NCBI RefSeq assembly: GCF_002005545.1
Contig: NZ_LBMT01000001.1
Location: forward strand, 1,200,301 to 1,264,300
From: Streptococcus mitis
Lineage (GTDB): Bacteria > Bacillota > Bacilli > Lactobacillales > Streptococcaceae
Direction: 5' to 3'
Length of the DNA stretch: 64,000 nucleotides
Positions 9,636-17,969 of this stretch are shown here, piece after piece. The notes under the pieces are model-generated. The model was not told the origin of the DNA. It searched no databases and saw only the letters and a list, made by a program, of their open reading frames with translations. Made by a program: the position numbers and the translations under genes. Each line of letters begins with the position of its first letter. The stretch's first letter is position 1.

Positions 9636-10640
9636 TTGAAGGAACATTCAATTGACATTCAACTAAGTCATCCAGATGATCTGTTTCATCTTTTTGGTTC
9701 CAATGAACGCCATCTTCGTTTGATGGAAGAAGAGCTTGATGTGGTGATTCATGCTCGTACGGAGATTGTGCAGGTTTTGGGAGAAGAGACTGCCTGTGAG
9801 GAAGCCCGTCAAGTTATTCAGGCTTTGATGGTCTTGGTAAATCGTGGGATGACCGTTGGTACGCCAGATGTGGTGACTGCGATTAGTATGGTCAAAAACG
9901 ATGAAATCGACAAGTTTGTCGCCCTTTACGAAGAAGAAATCATCAAGGATAATACTGGTAAACCTATTCGTGTCAAAACACTGGGTCAAAAACTTTATGT
10001 GGATAGTGTTAAACAGCACGATGTGACCTTTGGAATTGGGCCAGCAGGGACAGGGAAGACCTTTCTTGCAGTGACCTTGGCAGTGACTGCTCTTAAACGT
10101 GGGCAGGTCAAGCGGATTATCTTGACTCGTCCAGCAGTGGAAGCAGGAGAGAGTCTAGGTTTTCTTCCGGGTGATCTTAAGGAGAAGGTAGATCCTTACC
10201 TTAGACCGGTTTATGATGCCTTGTATCAGATTCTGGGGAAAGACCAAACGACTCGTCTCATGGAGCGTGAAATTATCGAGATTGCGCCCCTTGCCTACAT
10301 GCGTGGACGGACCTTGGATGATGCCTTTGTCATTCTCGATGAGGCACAAAATACGACCATCATGCAGATGAAGATGTTCTTGACTCGTTTAGGCTTTAAT
10401 TCTAAGATGATCGTCAATGGAGATATCAGTCAGATTGACCTGCCACGCAATGTCAAGTCCGGTTTGATTGATGCCCAAGAAAAGCTCAAGAATATTCACC
10501 AAATTGACTTTGTTCATTTTTCAGCCAAGGATGTTGTTCGCCATCCAGTTGTCGCTCAGATTATCCGAGCTTATGAACCAGCTCCAATTAAAAATGAAGA
10601 GCGTGAAGAATTAGATCCTCAACCTCTATCTGAAGGATAG
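9636..10640 (+). CDS. PhoH-like ATPase
   Basis: PhoH/YbeZ family P-loop NTPase, often linked to RNA metabolism and to the YbeY RNase. Walker A is GPAGTGKT near residue 133-140 and Walker B is FVILDEAQN near 230. The protein has 334 residues and starts at TTG 9636 (MKEHSIDIQLSHPDD) after GAGAGG; no ATG gives the conserved N terminus. In this chromosome ybeY is 14 kb away rather than adjacent. Confidence 0.92.
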   Translation: MKEHSIDIQLSHPDDLFHLFGSNERHLRLMEEELDVVIHARTEIVQVLGEETACEEARQVIQALMVLVNRGMTVGTPDVVTAISMVKNDEIDKFVALYEEEIIKDNTGKPIRVKTLGQKLYVDSVKQHDVTFGIGPAGTGKTFLAVTLAVTALKRGQVKRIILTRPAVEAGESLGFLPGDLKEKVDPYLRPVYDALYQILGKDQTTRLMEREIIEIAPLAYMRGRTLDDAFVILDEAQNTTIMQMKMFLTRLGFNSKMIVNGDISQIDLPRNVKSGLIDAQEKLKNIHQIDFVHFSAKDVVRHPVVAQIIRAYEPAPIKNEEREELDPQPLSEG

Positions 10641-10747
10641 TTCTTTTGTACTTAAAGTTATCTCAATACTAAGTATAAATTTGCTTTTTAAATGTTTCAT
10701 TCAATATCCTTATATTAGATTAGAAAGGTTTCAAGTGGAGAAAACGT

Positions 10748-11317
10748 ATGGAATCAATTTTTGTAAAACTTGCCCAGTATCCGTCTATAGAAACGGAGCG
10801 TTTATTGCTTAGACCTGTAACCTTGGATGATGCGGAAGCAATGTTTGACTATGCCTCGGACAGAGAAAATACTCGTTACACTTTTCCAACCAATCAAAGC
10901 TTGGAAGAAACTAAGAATAACATTGGTCAGTTTTACTTGGCCAATCCCTTGGGGCGTTGGGGAATAGAACTAAAAAGCAATGGCAAATTTATTGGAACCA
11001 TTGACTTGCACAAGATTGATCCTGTTCTTAAGAAGGCAGCTATTGGCTACATTATTAATAAAAAGTATTGGAATCAAGGATTGACGACAGAAGCCAATCG
11101 TGCCGTAATTAAGCTAGTTTTTGAGAAAATAGGAATGAACAAGTTAGTTGCTCTTCACGATAAGGATAATCCTGCATCTGGAAAGGTCATGGAGAAATCA
11201 GGAATGCGTTTTTCCCACGAAGAAGCTTATGCTTGTATGGACCAGCATGAAGAAGACCGAATCGTGACAAGAGTTCATTATGTCTTGACCAAGGAAGACT
11301 ATTTTGCAAATAAATAA
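10748..11317 (+). CDS. GNAT family N-acetyltransferase (RimJ/RimL-like)
   Basis: The 189-residue protein has the RimJ/RimL pattern: TERLLLRPVTLDDAEAMF at residue 17 onward, a central beta strand GTIDLHKIDP, and the acetyl-CoA loop region YWNQGLTTEANRAVIKLVF, followed by NPASGKVMEKSGMRF. It acetylates an unknown amine, possibly a protein N terminus or a small molecule. It has its own GGAG ribosome site and is followed by a terminator that separates it from comEA. Confidence 0.85.
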   Translation: MESIFVKLAQYPSIETERLLLRPVTLDDAEAMFDYASDRENTRYTFPTNQSLEETKNNIGQFYLANPLGRWGIELKSNGKFIGTIDLHKIDPVLKKAAIGYIINKKYWNQGLTTEANRAVIKLVFEKIGMNKLVALHDKDNPASGKVMEKSGMRFSHEEAYACMDQHEEDRIVTRVHYVLTKEDYFANK

Positions 11318-11350
11318 GCAGTTGAGAAGAAATTTTCAACTGTTTTTTCT
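11318..11350 (+). terminator. Rho-independent terminator before comEA
   Basis: CAGTTGA (11319-11325) pairs with TCAACTG (11336-11342), followed by TTTTTT. The T-tract is shared with the T-rich region upstream of the SigX box. Confidence 0.85.
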
Positions 11351-11356
11351 TCCTCT

Positions 11357-11364
11357 TACGAATA
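11357..11364 (+). promoter_or_regulatory. SigX (ComX) com-box promoter of comEA
   Basis: TACGAATA is an exact match to the streptococcal com-box (cin-box) read by the alternative sigma factor SigX, preceded by a T-rich stretch. It lies 20 nt before the comEA ATG, as expected for a late competence gene. Confidence 0.92.
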
Positions 11365-11383
11365 ATTTAAGAGAGGAGAAAAT

Positions 11384-12022
11384 ATGGAAGTAATTATCGA
11401 GAAAATCAAAGAGTATAAAATTATTGTCATCTGTACTGGTCTGGGCTTGCTTGTAGGAGGATTTTTCCTACTAAAACCAGCTCCAGAAACACCTGTCAAG
11501 GAAACGAATTTGCAGGCAGAAGTTGCAGCTGTTTCCAAGGATTCATCGACCGAAAAGGATGTGAAGGAAGAACCCCTTGAACAAGATCTAATTACAGTAG
11601 ATGTGAAAGGTGCTGTAAAATCACCAGGGATTTATGATTTGCCGGTAGGTAGTCGAGTCAATGACGCTGTTCAGAAGGCAGGTGGTTTGACAGAGCAAGC
11701 AGACAGTAAGTTGCTCAATCTAGCACAGAAAGTTAGTGATGAGGCTCTGGTTTACGTCCCAACTAAGGGAGAAGAGACAGCTAGTCAGCAGGCAGGTTCT
11801 GGGACAGCTTCTTCGACGAGCAAGGAAAAGAAGGTCAATCTCAACAAGGCCAGTCTGGAAGAACTCAAGCAGGTCAAAGGACTGGGTGGCAAACGAGCTC
11901 AGGATATTATCGATCATCGTGAGGCAAATGGGAAATTTAAGTCGGTTGATGAACTCAAGAAAGTCTCTGGTATTGGTGCCAAGACCATAGAAAAGCTAAA
12001 AGACTATGTTACAGTGGATTAA
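11384..12022 (+). CDS. comEA: Competence DNA receptor ComEA
   Basis: Membrane-anchored receptor that binds incoming double-stranded DNA during transformation. The 212-residue protein has an N-terminal membrane helix (about residues 12-29), an acidic linker, an SLBB-type domain (TVDVKGAVKSPGIYDLPVG) and a C-terminal pair of helix-hairpin-helix motifs (LKQVKGLGGKRAQDII; LKKVSGIGAKTIEKL). It is driven by the com-box at 11357 and overlaps comEC by 17 nt. It is also called celA in pneumococcus. Confidence 0.96.
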   Translation: MEVIIEKIKEYKIIVICTGLGLLVGGFFLLKPAPETPVKETNLQAEVAAVSKDSSTEKDVKEEPLEQDLITVDVKGAVKSPGIYDLPVGSRVNDAVQKAGGLTEQADSKLLNLAQKVSDEALVYVPTKGEETASQQAGSGTASSTSKEKKVNLNKASLEELKQVKGLGGKRAQDIIDHREANGKFKSVDELKKVSGIGAKTIEKLKDYVTVD

Positions 12023-14246
12023 AAACATTCCCACTCCCCTAATTTATCTGAGTTTTCTATTGCTTTGGCTTTACTACGCTATTTTCTCAGCATCCTATCT
12101 TGCTTTATTGGGCTTCGTTTTTCTGCTAGTCTGTCTCTTTTTCCAATTTCCTTGGAAATCAGCAGGCAGAGTTCTAGTGATTTGTGGAATCTTTGGCTTC
12201 TGGTTTCTGTTTCAAACTTGGCAACAGAGTCAAGCGAGTCAAAATTTGGCGGATTCTGTTGAAAGGGTACGGATTTTACCAGACACTATTAAGGTCAATG
12301 GTGACAGTCTATCCTTTCGTGGCAAGTCTGATGGACGCATTTTTCAAGTTTATTATAAACTCCAGTCCGAGGAGGAGAAAGAACAATTTCAAGCTTTAAC
12401 AGACCTTCATGAGATAGGACTAGAAGGGAAGCTTTCTGAGCCAGAAGGGCAGAGAAATTTTGGTGGCTTTGACTACCAAGCCTATCTGAAAACTCAAGGA
12501 ATTTACCAGATACTGACTATCAAGAGTATCCAGTCACTTCAAAAGGTTGGCAGTTGGGATATAGGAGAAAATCTATCCAGTTTACGCCGAAAGGCTGTGG
12601 TTTGGATTAAGATGCACTTTCCAGATCCTATGCGCAATTACATGACGGGGCTCTTGCTAGGACATCTGGATACAGACTTTGAGGAGATGAATGAACTTTA
12701 TTCCAGTCTAGGAATTATTCACCTATTTGCCTTATCGGGGATGCAGGTAGGATTTTTCATGGATGGCTTTAAGAAACTACTCTTGCGATTAGGCTTGACC
12801 CAAGAAAAGTTGAAGTGGTTGACTTATCCCTTTTCCCTTATTTATGCAGGTCTGACAGGATTTTCAGCCTCGGTCATTCGCAGTCTCTTACAAAAGTTAC
12901 TGGCTCAACATGGTGTTAAGGGCTTGGATAATTTTGCCTTGACTGTGCTTGTACTCTTTATTATCATGCCCAACTTTTTCCTGACTGCAGGAGGAGTTTT
13001 GTCATGTGCTTATGCTTTTATCTTGACTATGACTAGCAAAGAAGGGGAGGGGCTCAAGACTATTGCCAGAGAAAGTCTAGTCATTTCCTTGGGAATATTG
13101 CCCATTTTATCCTTCTATTTTGCAGAATTTCAGCCTTGGTCTATCCTTTTGACCTTTGTCTTTTCCTTTCTATTTGACTTAATCTTCTTACCGCTCCTGT
13201 CTATCTTATTTGCTCTTTCCTTTCTCTATCCAGTCATTCAGCTGAATTTTATTTTTGAATGGTTGGAGGGGATGATTCGCTTGGTATCACAGGTGGCAAG
13301 TAGACCTCTGGTCTTTGGACAACCCAATGCATGGCTGTTGATACTACTATTAATTTCTTTGGCTTTAGTCTATGATTTGAGGAAAAACATTAAAAGGCTA
13401 ATAGTATTGAGTTTATTGATTACAGGGCTCTTTCTCCTGACCAAGTATCCACTAGAAAATGAAATCACCATGCTGGATGTGGGGCAAGGCGAAAGTATTT
13501 TCCTACGGGATGTAACTGGGAAAACCATTCTCCTAGACGTAGGTGGCAAGGCAGAATCTGATAAGAAAATCGAAAAATGGCAAGAAAAGGCGACGACCAG
13601 CAATGCTCAGCGAAGCTTGATACCCTATCTTAAAAGTCGAGGAGTGAGCAAGATTGACCAGCTGATTTTGACAAATACGGACAAGGAACATGTTGGAGAT
13701 TTGTTGGAGGTGACCAAGGCTTTCCATGTAGGCGAAATTTTAGTGTCCAAAGGCAGTTTGAAACAGAAGGAATTTGTGGCAGAACTACAAGAGACACAAA
13801 CCAAGGTGCGTAGTGTGACAGTAGGGGAGAACTTATCCATTTTTGAAAGTCAGTTAGAAGTTCTATCTCCAAGGAAAATCGGAGATGGTGGTCATGAAGA
13901 TTCTCTGGTTCTTTATGGGAAACTTTTGGATAAGCACTTTCTCTTCACTGGAAATTTGGAGGAGAAAGGAGAGAAGGACTTGCTGAAGCATTATCCTGAC
14001 CTAGAGGTGGATGTTTTGAAAGCTAGCCAACACGGCTCTAAAAAATCATCAAGTTCAGACTTTTTAGAACAGCTCAAACCAGAGTTTACTCTCATCTCAG
14101 TTGGAAAGAACAATCGAACGAAATTACCCCATCAGGAAACCTTGACCCGACTGGAAGATATCAATAGCAAAGTTTACCGAACTGACCAGCAAGGAGCTAT
14201 ACGCTTTAAAGGTTGGAAAAATTGGAAAATCGAAAGTGTTCGATAG
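12006..14246 (+). CDS. comEC: Competence DNA channel ComEC/Rec2
   Basis: Polytopic protein that passes single-stranded DNA through the membrane. The 746 residues contain N-terminal membrane helices, an OB-like external domain (about 80-190), the Competence membrane domain (about 200-480) and a C-terminal metallo-beta-lactamase-like domain beginning ITMLDVGQGESIFL. The usual HxHxDH loop reads LTNTDKEHVGD, so the first histidine is absent, while ASQHGSKKSS is kept. Translation overlaps comEA, so both depend on SigX. Confidence 0.95.
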   Translation: MLQWIKNIPTPLIYLSFLLLWLYYAIFSASYLALLGFVFLLVCLFFQFPWKSAGRVLVICGIFGFWFLFQTWQQSQASQNLADSVERVRILPDTIKVNGDSLSFRGKSDGRIFQVYYKLQSEEEKEQFQALTDLHEIGLEGKLSEPEGQRNFGGFDYQAYLKTQGIYQILTIKSIQSLQKVGSWDIGENLSSLRRKAVVWIKMHFPDPMRNYMTGLLLGHLDTDFEEMNELYSSLGIIHLFALSGMQVGFFMDGFKKLLLRLGLTQEKLKWLTYPFSLIYAGLTGFSASVIRSLLQKLLAQHGVKGLDNFALTVLVLFIIMPNFFLTAGGVLSCAYAFILTMTSKEGEGLKTIARESLVISLGILPILSFYFAEFQPWSILLTFVFSFLFDLIFLPLLSILFALSFLYPVIQLNFIFEWLEGMIRLVSQVASRPLVFGQPNAWLLILLLISLALVYDLRKNIKRLIVLSLLITGLFLLTKYPLENEITMLDVGQGESIFLRDVTGKTILLDVGGKAESDKKIEKWQEKATTSNAQRSLIPYLKSRGVSKIDQLILTNTDKEHVGDLLEVTKAFHVGEILVSKGSLKQKEFVAELQETQTKVRSVTVGENLSIFESQLEVLSPRKIGDGGHEDSLVLYGKLLDKHFLFTGNLEEKGEKDLLKHYPDLEVDVLKASQHGSKKSSSSDFLEQLKPEFTLISVGKNNRTKLPHQETLTRLEDINSKVYRTDQQGAIRFKGWKNWKIESVR

Positions 14247-14289
14247 GAAGGACAAATATTATATATTAGTAAAATAAACTAAAAATCTG

Positions 14290-14318
14290 TTGCATAATAA
14301 TGATAAAAACGATATAAT
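14290..14318 (+). promoter_or_regulatory. Strong housekeeping promoter upstream of ABC exporter
   Basis: TTGCAT and TATAAT separated by 17 nt, close to the sigma-A consensus. The start would be near 14325, leaving a leader of about 315 nt before the ABC ATPase gene. Confidence 0.8.
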
Positions 14319-14383
14319 GAAAGCGTATTTAACATTAATGATATAAAACCATTAAAAATTAGTAAAAATCGTTTAATTAGTTT

Positions 14384-14608
14384 ATGATTATTGGTCTTTT
14401 TCAGTCCAGTATATCTGCTGTGAGCGTCCTTAAAACTTATCGGTATGCTTGAAATACCTACTATAGGTCTAGTATGAATTACCACAGATATAGCTATATT
14501 AATGTTCTGTTATGATCTCGTTATTATAGCTATTCTGAGTATAAAGTTGGTTCTGGTTTGAATTACAATCGTTATGAGGTAATAAACTACTACAGCGGAG
14601 GCTATTAA
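14384..14608 (+). pseudogene. Decayed Tyr-rich small reading frame with two in-frame TGA codons
   Basis: From ATG 14384 one frame runs 75 codons to TAA 14606, interrupted only by TGA at 14450 and 14513. The conceptual product starts MIIGLFQSSISAVSVLKTYRYA, and the last segment (SRYYSYSEYKVGSG, then LNYNRYEVINYYSGGY) has 9 tyrosines in 30 residues. Tyr, Ser, Arg and Asn enrichment continues across both stops, which suggests a former coding frame rather than chance. No good ribosome site precedes the ATG. I do not recognise the protein. It may be a relic, or the bias may reflect AT-rich palindromes such as ATATAGCTATAT at 14488-14499. Confidence 0.4.
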
Positions 14609-14640
14609 TCCTTAAAGAGTGATAAAAAGGAGGGCTAGAT

Positions 14641-15228
14641 ATGTTGCAACTTACTCATGTGACCTTAAAAACGCGACAAGTCATCTTACAAGATGTTGAT
14701 TTTACATTTGAAAAAGGTAGGATTTATGGTATTCTTGCTATCAATGGCTCTGGAAAGACGACCCTATTCCGAGCCATTAGCAATTTAATTCCTATAAGTA
14801 GCGGAAATATTGCAGCCTCTCCTTCTTTATTTTATTATGAGAGTATTGAATGGCTGGATGGAAACTTAAGTGGGATGGACTATCTTCGCCTTATCAAAAA
14901 CATCTGGAAGTCAGGGCTGAACTTGGGGGATGAAATTGATTACTGGGAAATGTCTGACTATATCAGTCTTCCCATTCGCAAGTATTCCTTAGGCATGAAG
15001 CAACGCTTGGTGATTGCCATGTATTTCCTCAGTCAGGCGAAATGCTGGCTCATGGATGAGATTACAAATGGCTTAGATGAGTATTATCGACAGAAGTTTT
15101 TTGATAGGCTAGCACAAATCGATAGACAAGAACAGCTGGTTCTTTTAAGTTCCCACTATAAGGAAGAGTTGCTTGATGTCTGCGATAGAGTAGTAACCAT
15201 TCATCGGGGAAAGATAGAAGAGGTTTAG
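14641..15228 (+). CDS. ABC transporter ATP-binding protein
   Basis: Single-domain ATPase of an ABC-2-like exporter. In its 195 residues Walker A is AINGSGKTT (about 34-42), the signature is YSLGMKQR (about 117-124), Walker B is CWLMDEITNGLD (about 138-149), and the switch histidine is in LSSHYKEE. A strong AAGGAGGG ribosome site precedes the ATG. The permease gene follows 3 nt later. It belongs to the short ATPases seen with peptide export or self-immunity systems; the substrate is not indicated. Confidence 0.88.
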   Translation: MLQLTHVTLKTRQVILQDVDFTFEKGRIYGILAINGSGKTTLFRAISNLIPISSGNIAASPSLFYYESIEWLDGNLSGMDYLRLIKNIWKSGLNLGDEIDYWEMSDYISLPIRKYSLGMKQRLVIAMYFLSQAKCWLMDEITNGLDEYYRQKFFDRLAQIDRQEQLVLLSSHYKEELLDVCDRVVTIHRGKIEEV

Positions 15229-15231
15229 TTT

Positions 15232-16416
15232 ATGAAAGATGTTGGTCTATTTTTATTAAAAAAAGTTTTCAAAAGTCGCTTAAATTGGATTATCTTAGCT
15301 TTATTTGTATCTGGACTCGGTGTTACCTTTTATTTAAATAGTCGGACTGCAAACTCTCACAGCTTGGAGAGCGAGTTGGAAACCTATCTTGTAAAAAATG
15401 AGAGAGTCATCAATGAATATGAAGAGGAACTCTCCCAAATATCTGATACCAACTCGGAGGAATACCAGATTGCTAAAATTAATTTAGAATCGCAAAAAAA
15501 TCATTCGACTCAAAAGACAGAAATTCTGACTTTATTAAAAGAAGGGCGATGGAAAGAAGCCTACTATTTGCAGTGGCAAGATGAAGAGAAGAATTATGAA
15601 ATGATATCAAATAACCCGACTATTAGCTCTGACTTTAAAATGGCGGTTGACCGCCAACGAAAGATTTACCAAGCCCTGTATCCCTTGAACATAAAAGCAC
15701 ATACTTTGGAGTTTCCGACCCACGGGATTGATCAGATTGTCTGGATTTTAGAGGCTATCATCCCAACCTTGTTTGTGATTGCGATTATTTTTATGCTAAC
15801 GCAACTATTTGCAGAAAGATATCAAAATCATCTGGACACTGCTCAATTATATCCTTTTTCAAAAGTGACATTTGCCATGTCCTCTCTTGGAGTTGGAGTG
15901 GGCTATGTAAGTGTGCTGTTTATCGGAATCAGCGGATTTTCTTTTCTAGTGGGAAGTCTGATAAGTGGTTTTGGACAGTTAGATTATCCCTACCCGATTT
16001 ATAGCTTAGTGAATCAAGAGGTAACTATTGGAAAAATACAAGATGTGTTATTTCCTGGCTTGTTATTAGCTTTCTTAGCCTTTATCGTCATTGTGGAAGT
16101 AGTGTACTTGATTGCTTACTTTTTCAAGCAAAAAATGCCTGTCCTCTTTCTTTCACTCATTGGAATTGTTGGCTTATTGTTTGGCATCCAAACAATTCAG
16201 CCTCTTCAAAAGATTGCACATCTGATTCCCTTTACTTACTTGCGTTCAGTGGAGATTTTATCTGGAAGATTACCTAAGCAAATTGATAATGTCAATCTGA
16301 ATTGGAGCATGGGAATGGTCTTACTTCCTTGCCTGATTATCCTTTTGTTAGTGGGGATTCTATTTATCGAAAGATGGGGCAGTTCACGTAAAAGGGAAGT
16401 TTTTAATAGATTCTAG
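15232..16416 (+). CDS. ABC exporter membrane subunit
   Basis: The 394-residue membrane protein partners the preceding ATPase. It has a first membrane helix at about residues 16-34, then a polar, Glu-rich region of about 130 residues (probably extracellular or coiled: SELETYLVKNERVINEYEEE), and then about six helices from residue 170 to the end. This is the topology of ABC-2-type permeases with one large loop after helix 1. The substrate is unknown. A terminator follows. Confidence 0.82.
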   Translation: MKDVGLFLLKKVFKSRLNWIILALFVSGLGVTFYLNSRTANSHSLESELETYLVKNERVINEYEEELSQISDTNSEEYQIAKINLESQKNHSTQKTEILTLLKEGRWKEAYYLQWQDEEKNYEMISNNPTISSDFKMAVDRQRKIYQALYPLNIKAHTLEFPTHGIDQIVWILEAIIPTLFVIAIIFMLTQLFAERYQNHLDTAQLYPFSKVTFAMSSLGVGVGYVSVLFIGISGFSFLVGSLISGFGQLDYPYPIYSLVNQEVTIGKIQDVLFPGLLLAFLAFIVIVEVVYLIAYFFKQKMPVLFLSLIGIVGLLFGIQTIQPLQKIAHLIPFTYLRSVEILSGRLPKQIDNVNLNWSMGMVLLPCLIILLLVGILFIERWGSSRKREVFNRF

Positions 16417-16448
16417 CTTTCCTATAGGGAAGCTAAGGAAAAACTAAC

Positions 16449-16482
16449 ATAGAGAGGGAATCAACTTGATTCTCTCTTTTTG
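16449..16482 (+). terminator. Rho-independent terminator after ABC exporter
   Basis: An AGAGAGGGAATCA arm pairs with TGATTCTCTCT and is followed by TTTTT. A second small inverted repeat (TAGCTTTCC/GGGAAGCTA) lies at 16413-16434. Confidence 0.8.
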
Positions 16483-16552
16483 ATTCGAAAACCAAGCCAA
16501 AATACAAAGCCAAAATATAAACAGAAACTTTTCAAAAAAATAACTTTTTATC

Positions 16553-16581
16553 TTGACAAGAGCTCGAAAACTTGGTATCAT
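16553..16581 (+). promoter_or_regulatory. Promoter of infC-rpmI-rplT
   Basis: TTGACA (16553-16558) and TATCAT (16576-16581) with a 17-nt spacer. Start expected near 16588. Confidence 0.85.
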
Positions 16582-16587
16582 ATAAAA

Positions 16588-16745
16588 GTTGAGAAAAGCA
16601 GAAGTGAGAGCTTCTCGCCTTGTGACATTAAGTTGCCTGGCCCTACGGATGAAAAGTTTCTAAGAAACGCTATCATAACGTGCGGGCTTGTATATTTACG
16701 AGTCCGCTATTGTTTTTCTCTAATAAAACAAAAGAGGTGAAAACC
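16588..16745 (+). promoter_or_regulatory. infC leader with transcription attenuator
   Basis: Leader of about 158 nt upstream of IF3. It contains an early hairpin (GAGAAGC-type arms around 16600-16619), a conserved-looking segment TTGCCTGGCCCTACGGATG, and an intrinsic terminator made by GCGGGCTTGTA (16682-16692) and TACGAGTCCGC (16697-16707), then a T-rich run. IF3-L35-L20 operons of Firmicutes are known to be controlled by such leaders, through L20 in Bacillus. That the same ligand acts here is an inference. Confidence 0.75.
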
Positions 16746-17267
16746 ATAGCAAAGCAAGACTTATTCATCAATGATGAGATTCGTGTACGTGAAGTTCGCT
16801 TGATTGGTCTTGAAGGAGAACAGCTAGGCATCAAGCCACTCAGTGAAGCGCAAGCTTTGGCTGATAACGCTAATGTTGACCTAGTATTGATTCAACCCCA
16901 AGCCAAACCGCCTGTTGCAAAAATTATGGACTACGGTAAGTTCAAATTTGAGTACCAGAAGAAGCAAAAAGAACAACGTAAAAAACAAAGTGTTGTTACT
17001 GTGAAAGAAGTTCGTCTAAGTCCAACGATTGACAAGGGTGACTTTGATACAAAACTTCGCAATGCACGCAAATTCCTTGAAAAAGGAAATAAAGTTAAGG
17101 TATCTATTCGCTTTAAGGGTCGTATGATTACCCATAAAGAGATTGGTGCAAAAGTTTTAGCCGAGTTTGCTGAAGCAACTCAAGATATTGCCATCATCGA
17201 ACAACGTGCTAAAATGGATGGACGTCAAATGTTCATGCAATTGGCGCCAGCAACTGACAAAAAATAA
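16746..17267 (+). CDS. infC: Translation initiation factor IF-3, probable AUA start
   Basis: IF-3 checks start codons and keeps 30S subunits free. The conserved protein begins near [17 protein letters not shown]. The best ribosome site AAAGAGGTGA (16731-16740) sits 5-6 nt before an ATA codon (16746), giving 173 aa. The in-frame GTG at 16737 lies inside that ribosome site, so it is unlikely to be the start. A rare start codon is the known basis of IF-3 autoregulation in other bacteria (AUU in E. coli). Annotations starting at 16737 or further upstream are the alternative. Confidence 0.9.
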
Positions 17268-17299
17268 TTGTCAGAAAGTTAAATAAAGGAGAAAAAATC

Positions 17300-17500
17300 A
17301 TGCCAAAACAAAAAACACACCGCGCATCAGCTAAACGTTTCAAACGTACAGGTTCTGGTGGACTTAAACGTTTCCGTGCTTACACTTCTCACCGTTTCCA
17401 CGGAAAAACTAAGAAACAACGTCGTCATCTTCGTAAAGCATCTATGGTGCATTCAGGAGACTACAAACGTATCAAAGCAATGCTTACTCGCTTGAAATAA
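17300..17500 (+). CDS. rpmI: 50S ribosomal protein L35
   Basis: The 66-residue basic protein beginning [20 protein letters not shown] is a full-length L35. It follows infC by 32 nt with AAGGAGAAA as ribosome site and is part of the IF3-L35-L20 operon. Confidence 0.98.
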   Translation: MPKQKTHRASAKRFKRTGSGGLKRFRAYTSHRFHGKTKKQRRHLRKASMVHSGDYKRIKAMLTRLK

Positions 17501-17551
17501 TAGCTTGACTGTAAGTAAACAATTCTAGGAAATATTTGGAGGAAATAAAAC

Positions 17552-17911
17552 ATGGCACGTGTTAAAGGTGGCGTTGTATCACGCAAACGTCGTAAACGTA
17601 TTCTTAAATTAGCAAAAGGTTACTATGGAGCTAAACACATCTTGTTCCGTACTGCAAAAGAACAAGTAATGAACTCTTACTACTATGCATACCGTGACCG
17701 TCGTCAGAAAAAACGTGACTTCCGCAAATTGTGGATCACTCGTATCAACGCGGCAGCTCGTATGAACGGACTTTCATACTCACAATTGATGCATGGTTTG
17801 AAATTGGCTGAGATCGAAGTTAACCGTAAAATGCTTGCTGACTTGGCTGTTAACGATGCAGCAGCTTTCACAGCTCTTGCAGATGCAGCTAAAGCAAAAC
17901 TTGGTAAATAA
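17552..17911 (+). CDS. rplT: 50S ribosomal protein L20
   Basis: The 119-residue L20, with [28 protein letters not shown] at the N terminus (read in two parts) and a globular C-terminal domain. L20 is needed early in 50S assembly and is the known autoregulator of this operon in several bacteria. A terminator follows. Confidence 0.98.
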   Translation: MARVKGGVVSRKRRKRILKLAKGYYGAKHILFRTAKEQVMNSYYYAYRDRRQKKRDFRKLWITRINAAARMNGLSYSQLMHGLKLAEIEVNRKMLADLAVNDAAAFTALADAAKAKLGK

Positions 17912-17919
17912 TAACAGAT

Positions 17920-17952
17920 AAGACTGGAACAGGATTGTCCCAGTCTTTTTAA
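17920..17952 (+). terminator. Rho-independent terminator after rplT
   Basis: GACTGG (17922-17927) pairs with CCAGTC (17940-17945), followed by TTTTT. Confidence 0.8.
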
Positions 17953-17969
17953 AAATAAAGGAGAAAAAT

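Noticed and set aside
14384-14608. Reading the two UGA codons as selenocysteine or recoded Trp
   Set aside because: No SECIS-like hairpin follows either UGA, streptococci of this group are not known to use selenocysteine, and UGA is a normal stop elsewhere in this window. A decayed frame is simpler.
14641-16416. Bacteriocin or lantibiotic cluster
   Set aside because: Only the ATPase and one permease are present; no modification enzyme, protease-domain exporter, immunity gene or intact precursor is seen.
16680-16745. Longer IF-3 beginning at 16680
   Set aside because: The extra residues are encoded by the attenuator hairpin and its T-rich tail, which is RNA structure rather than protein sequence.
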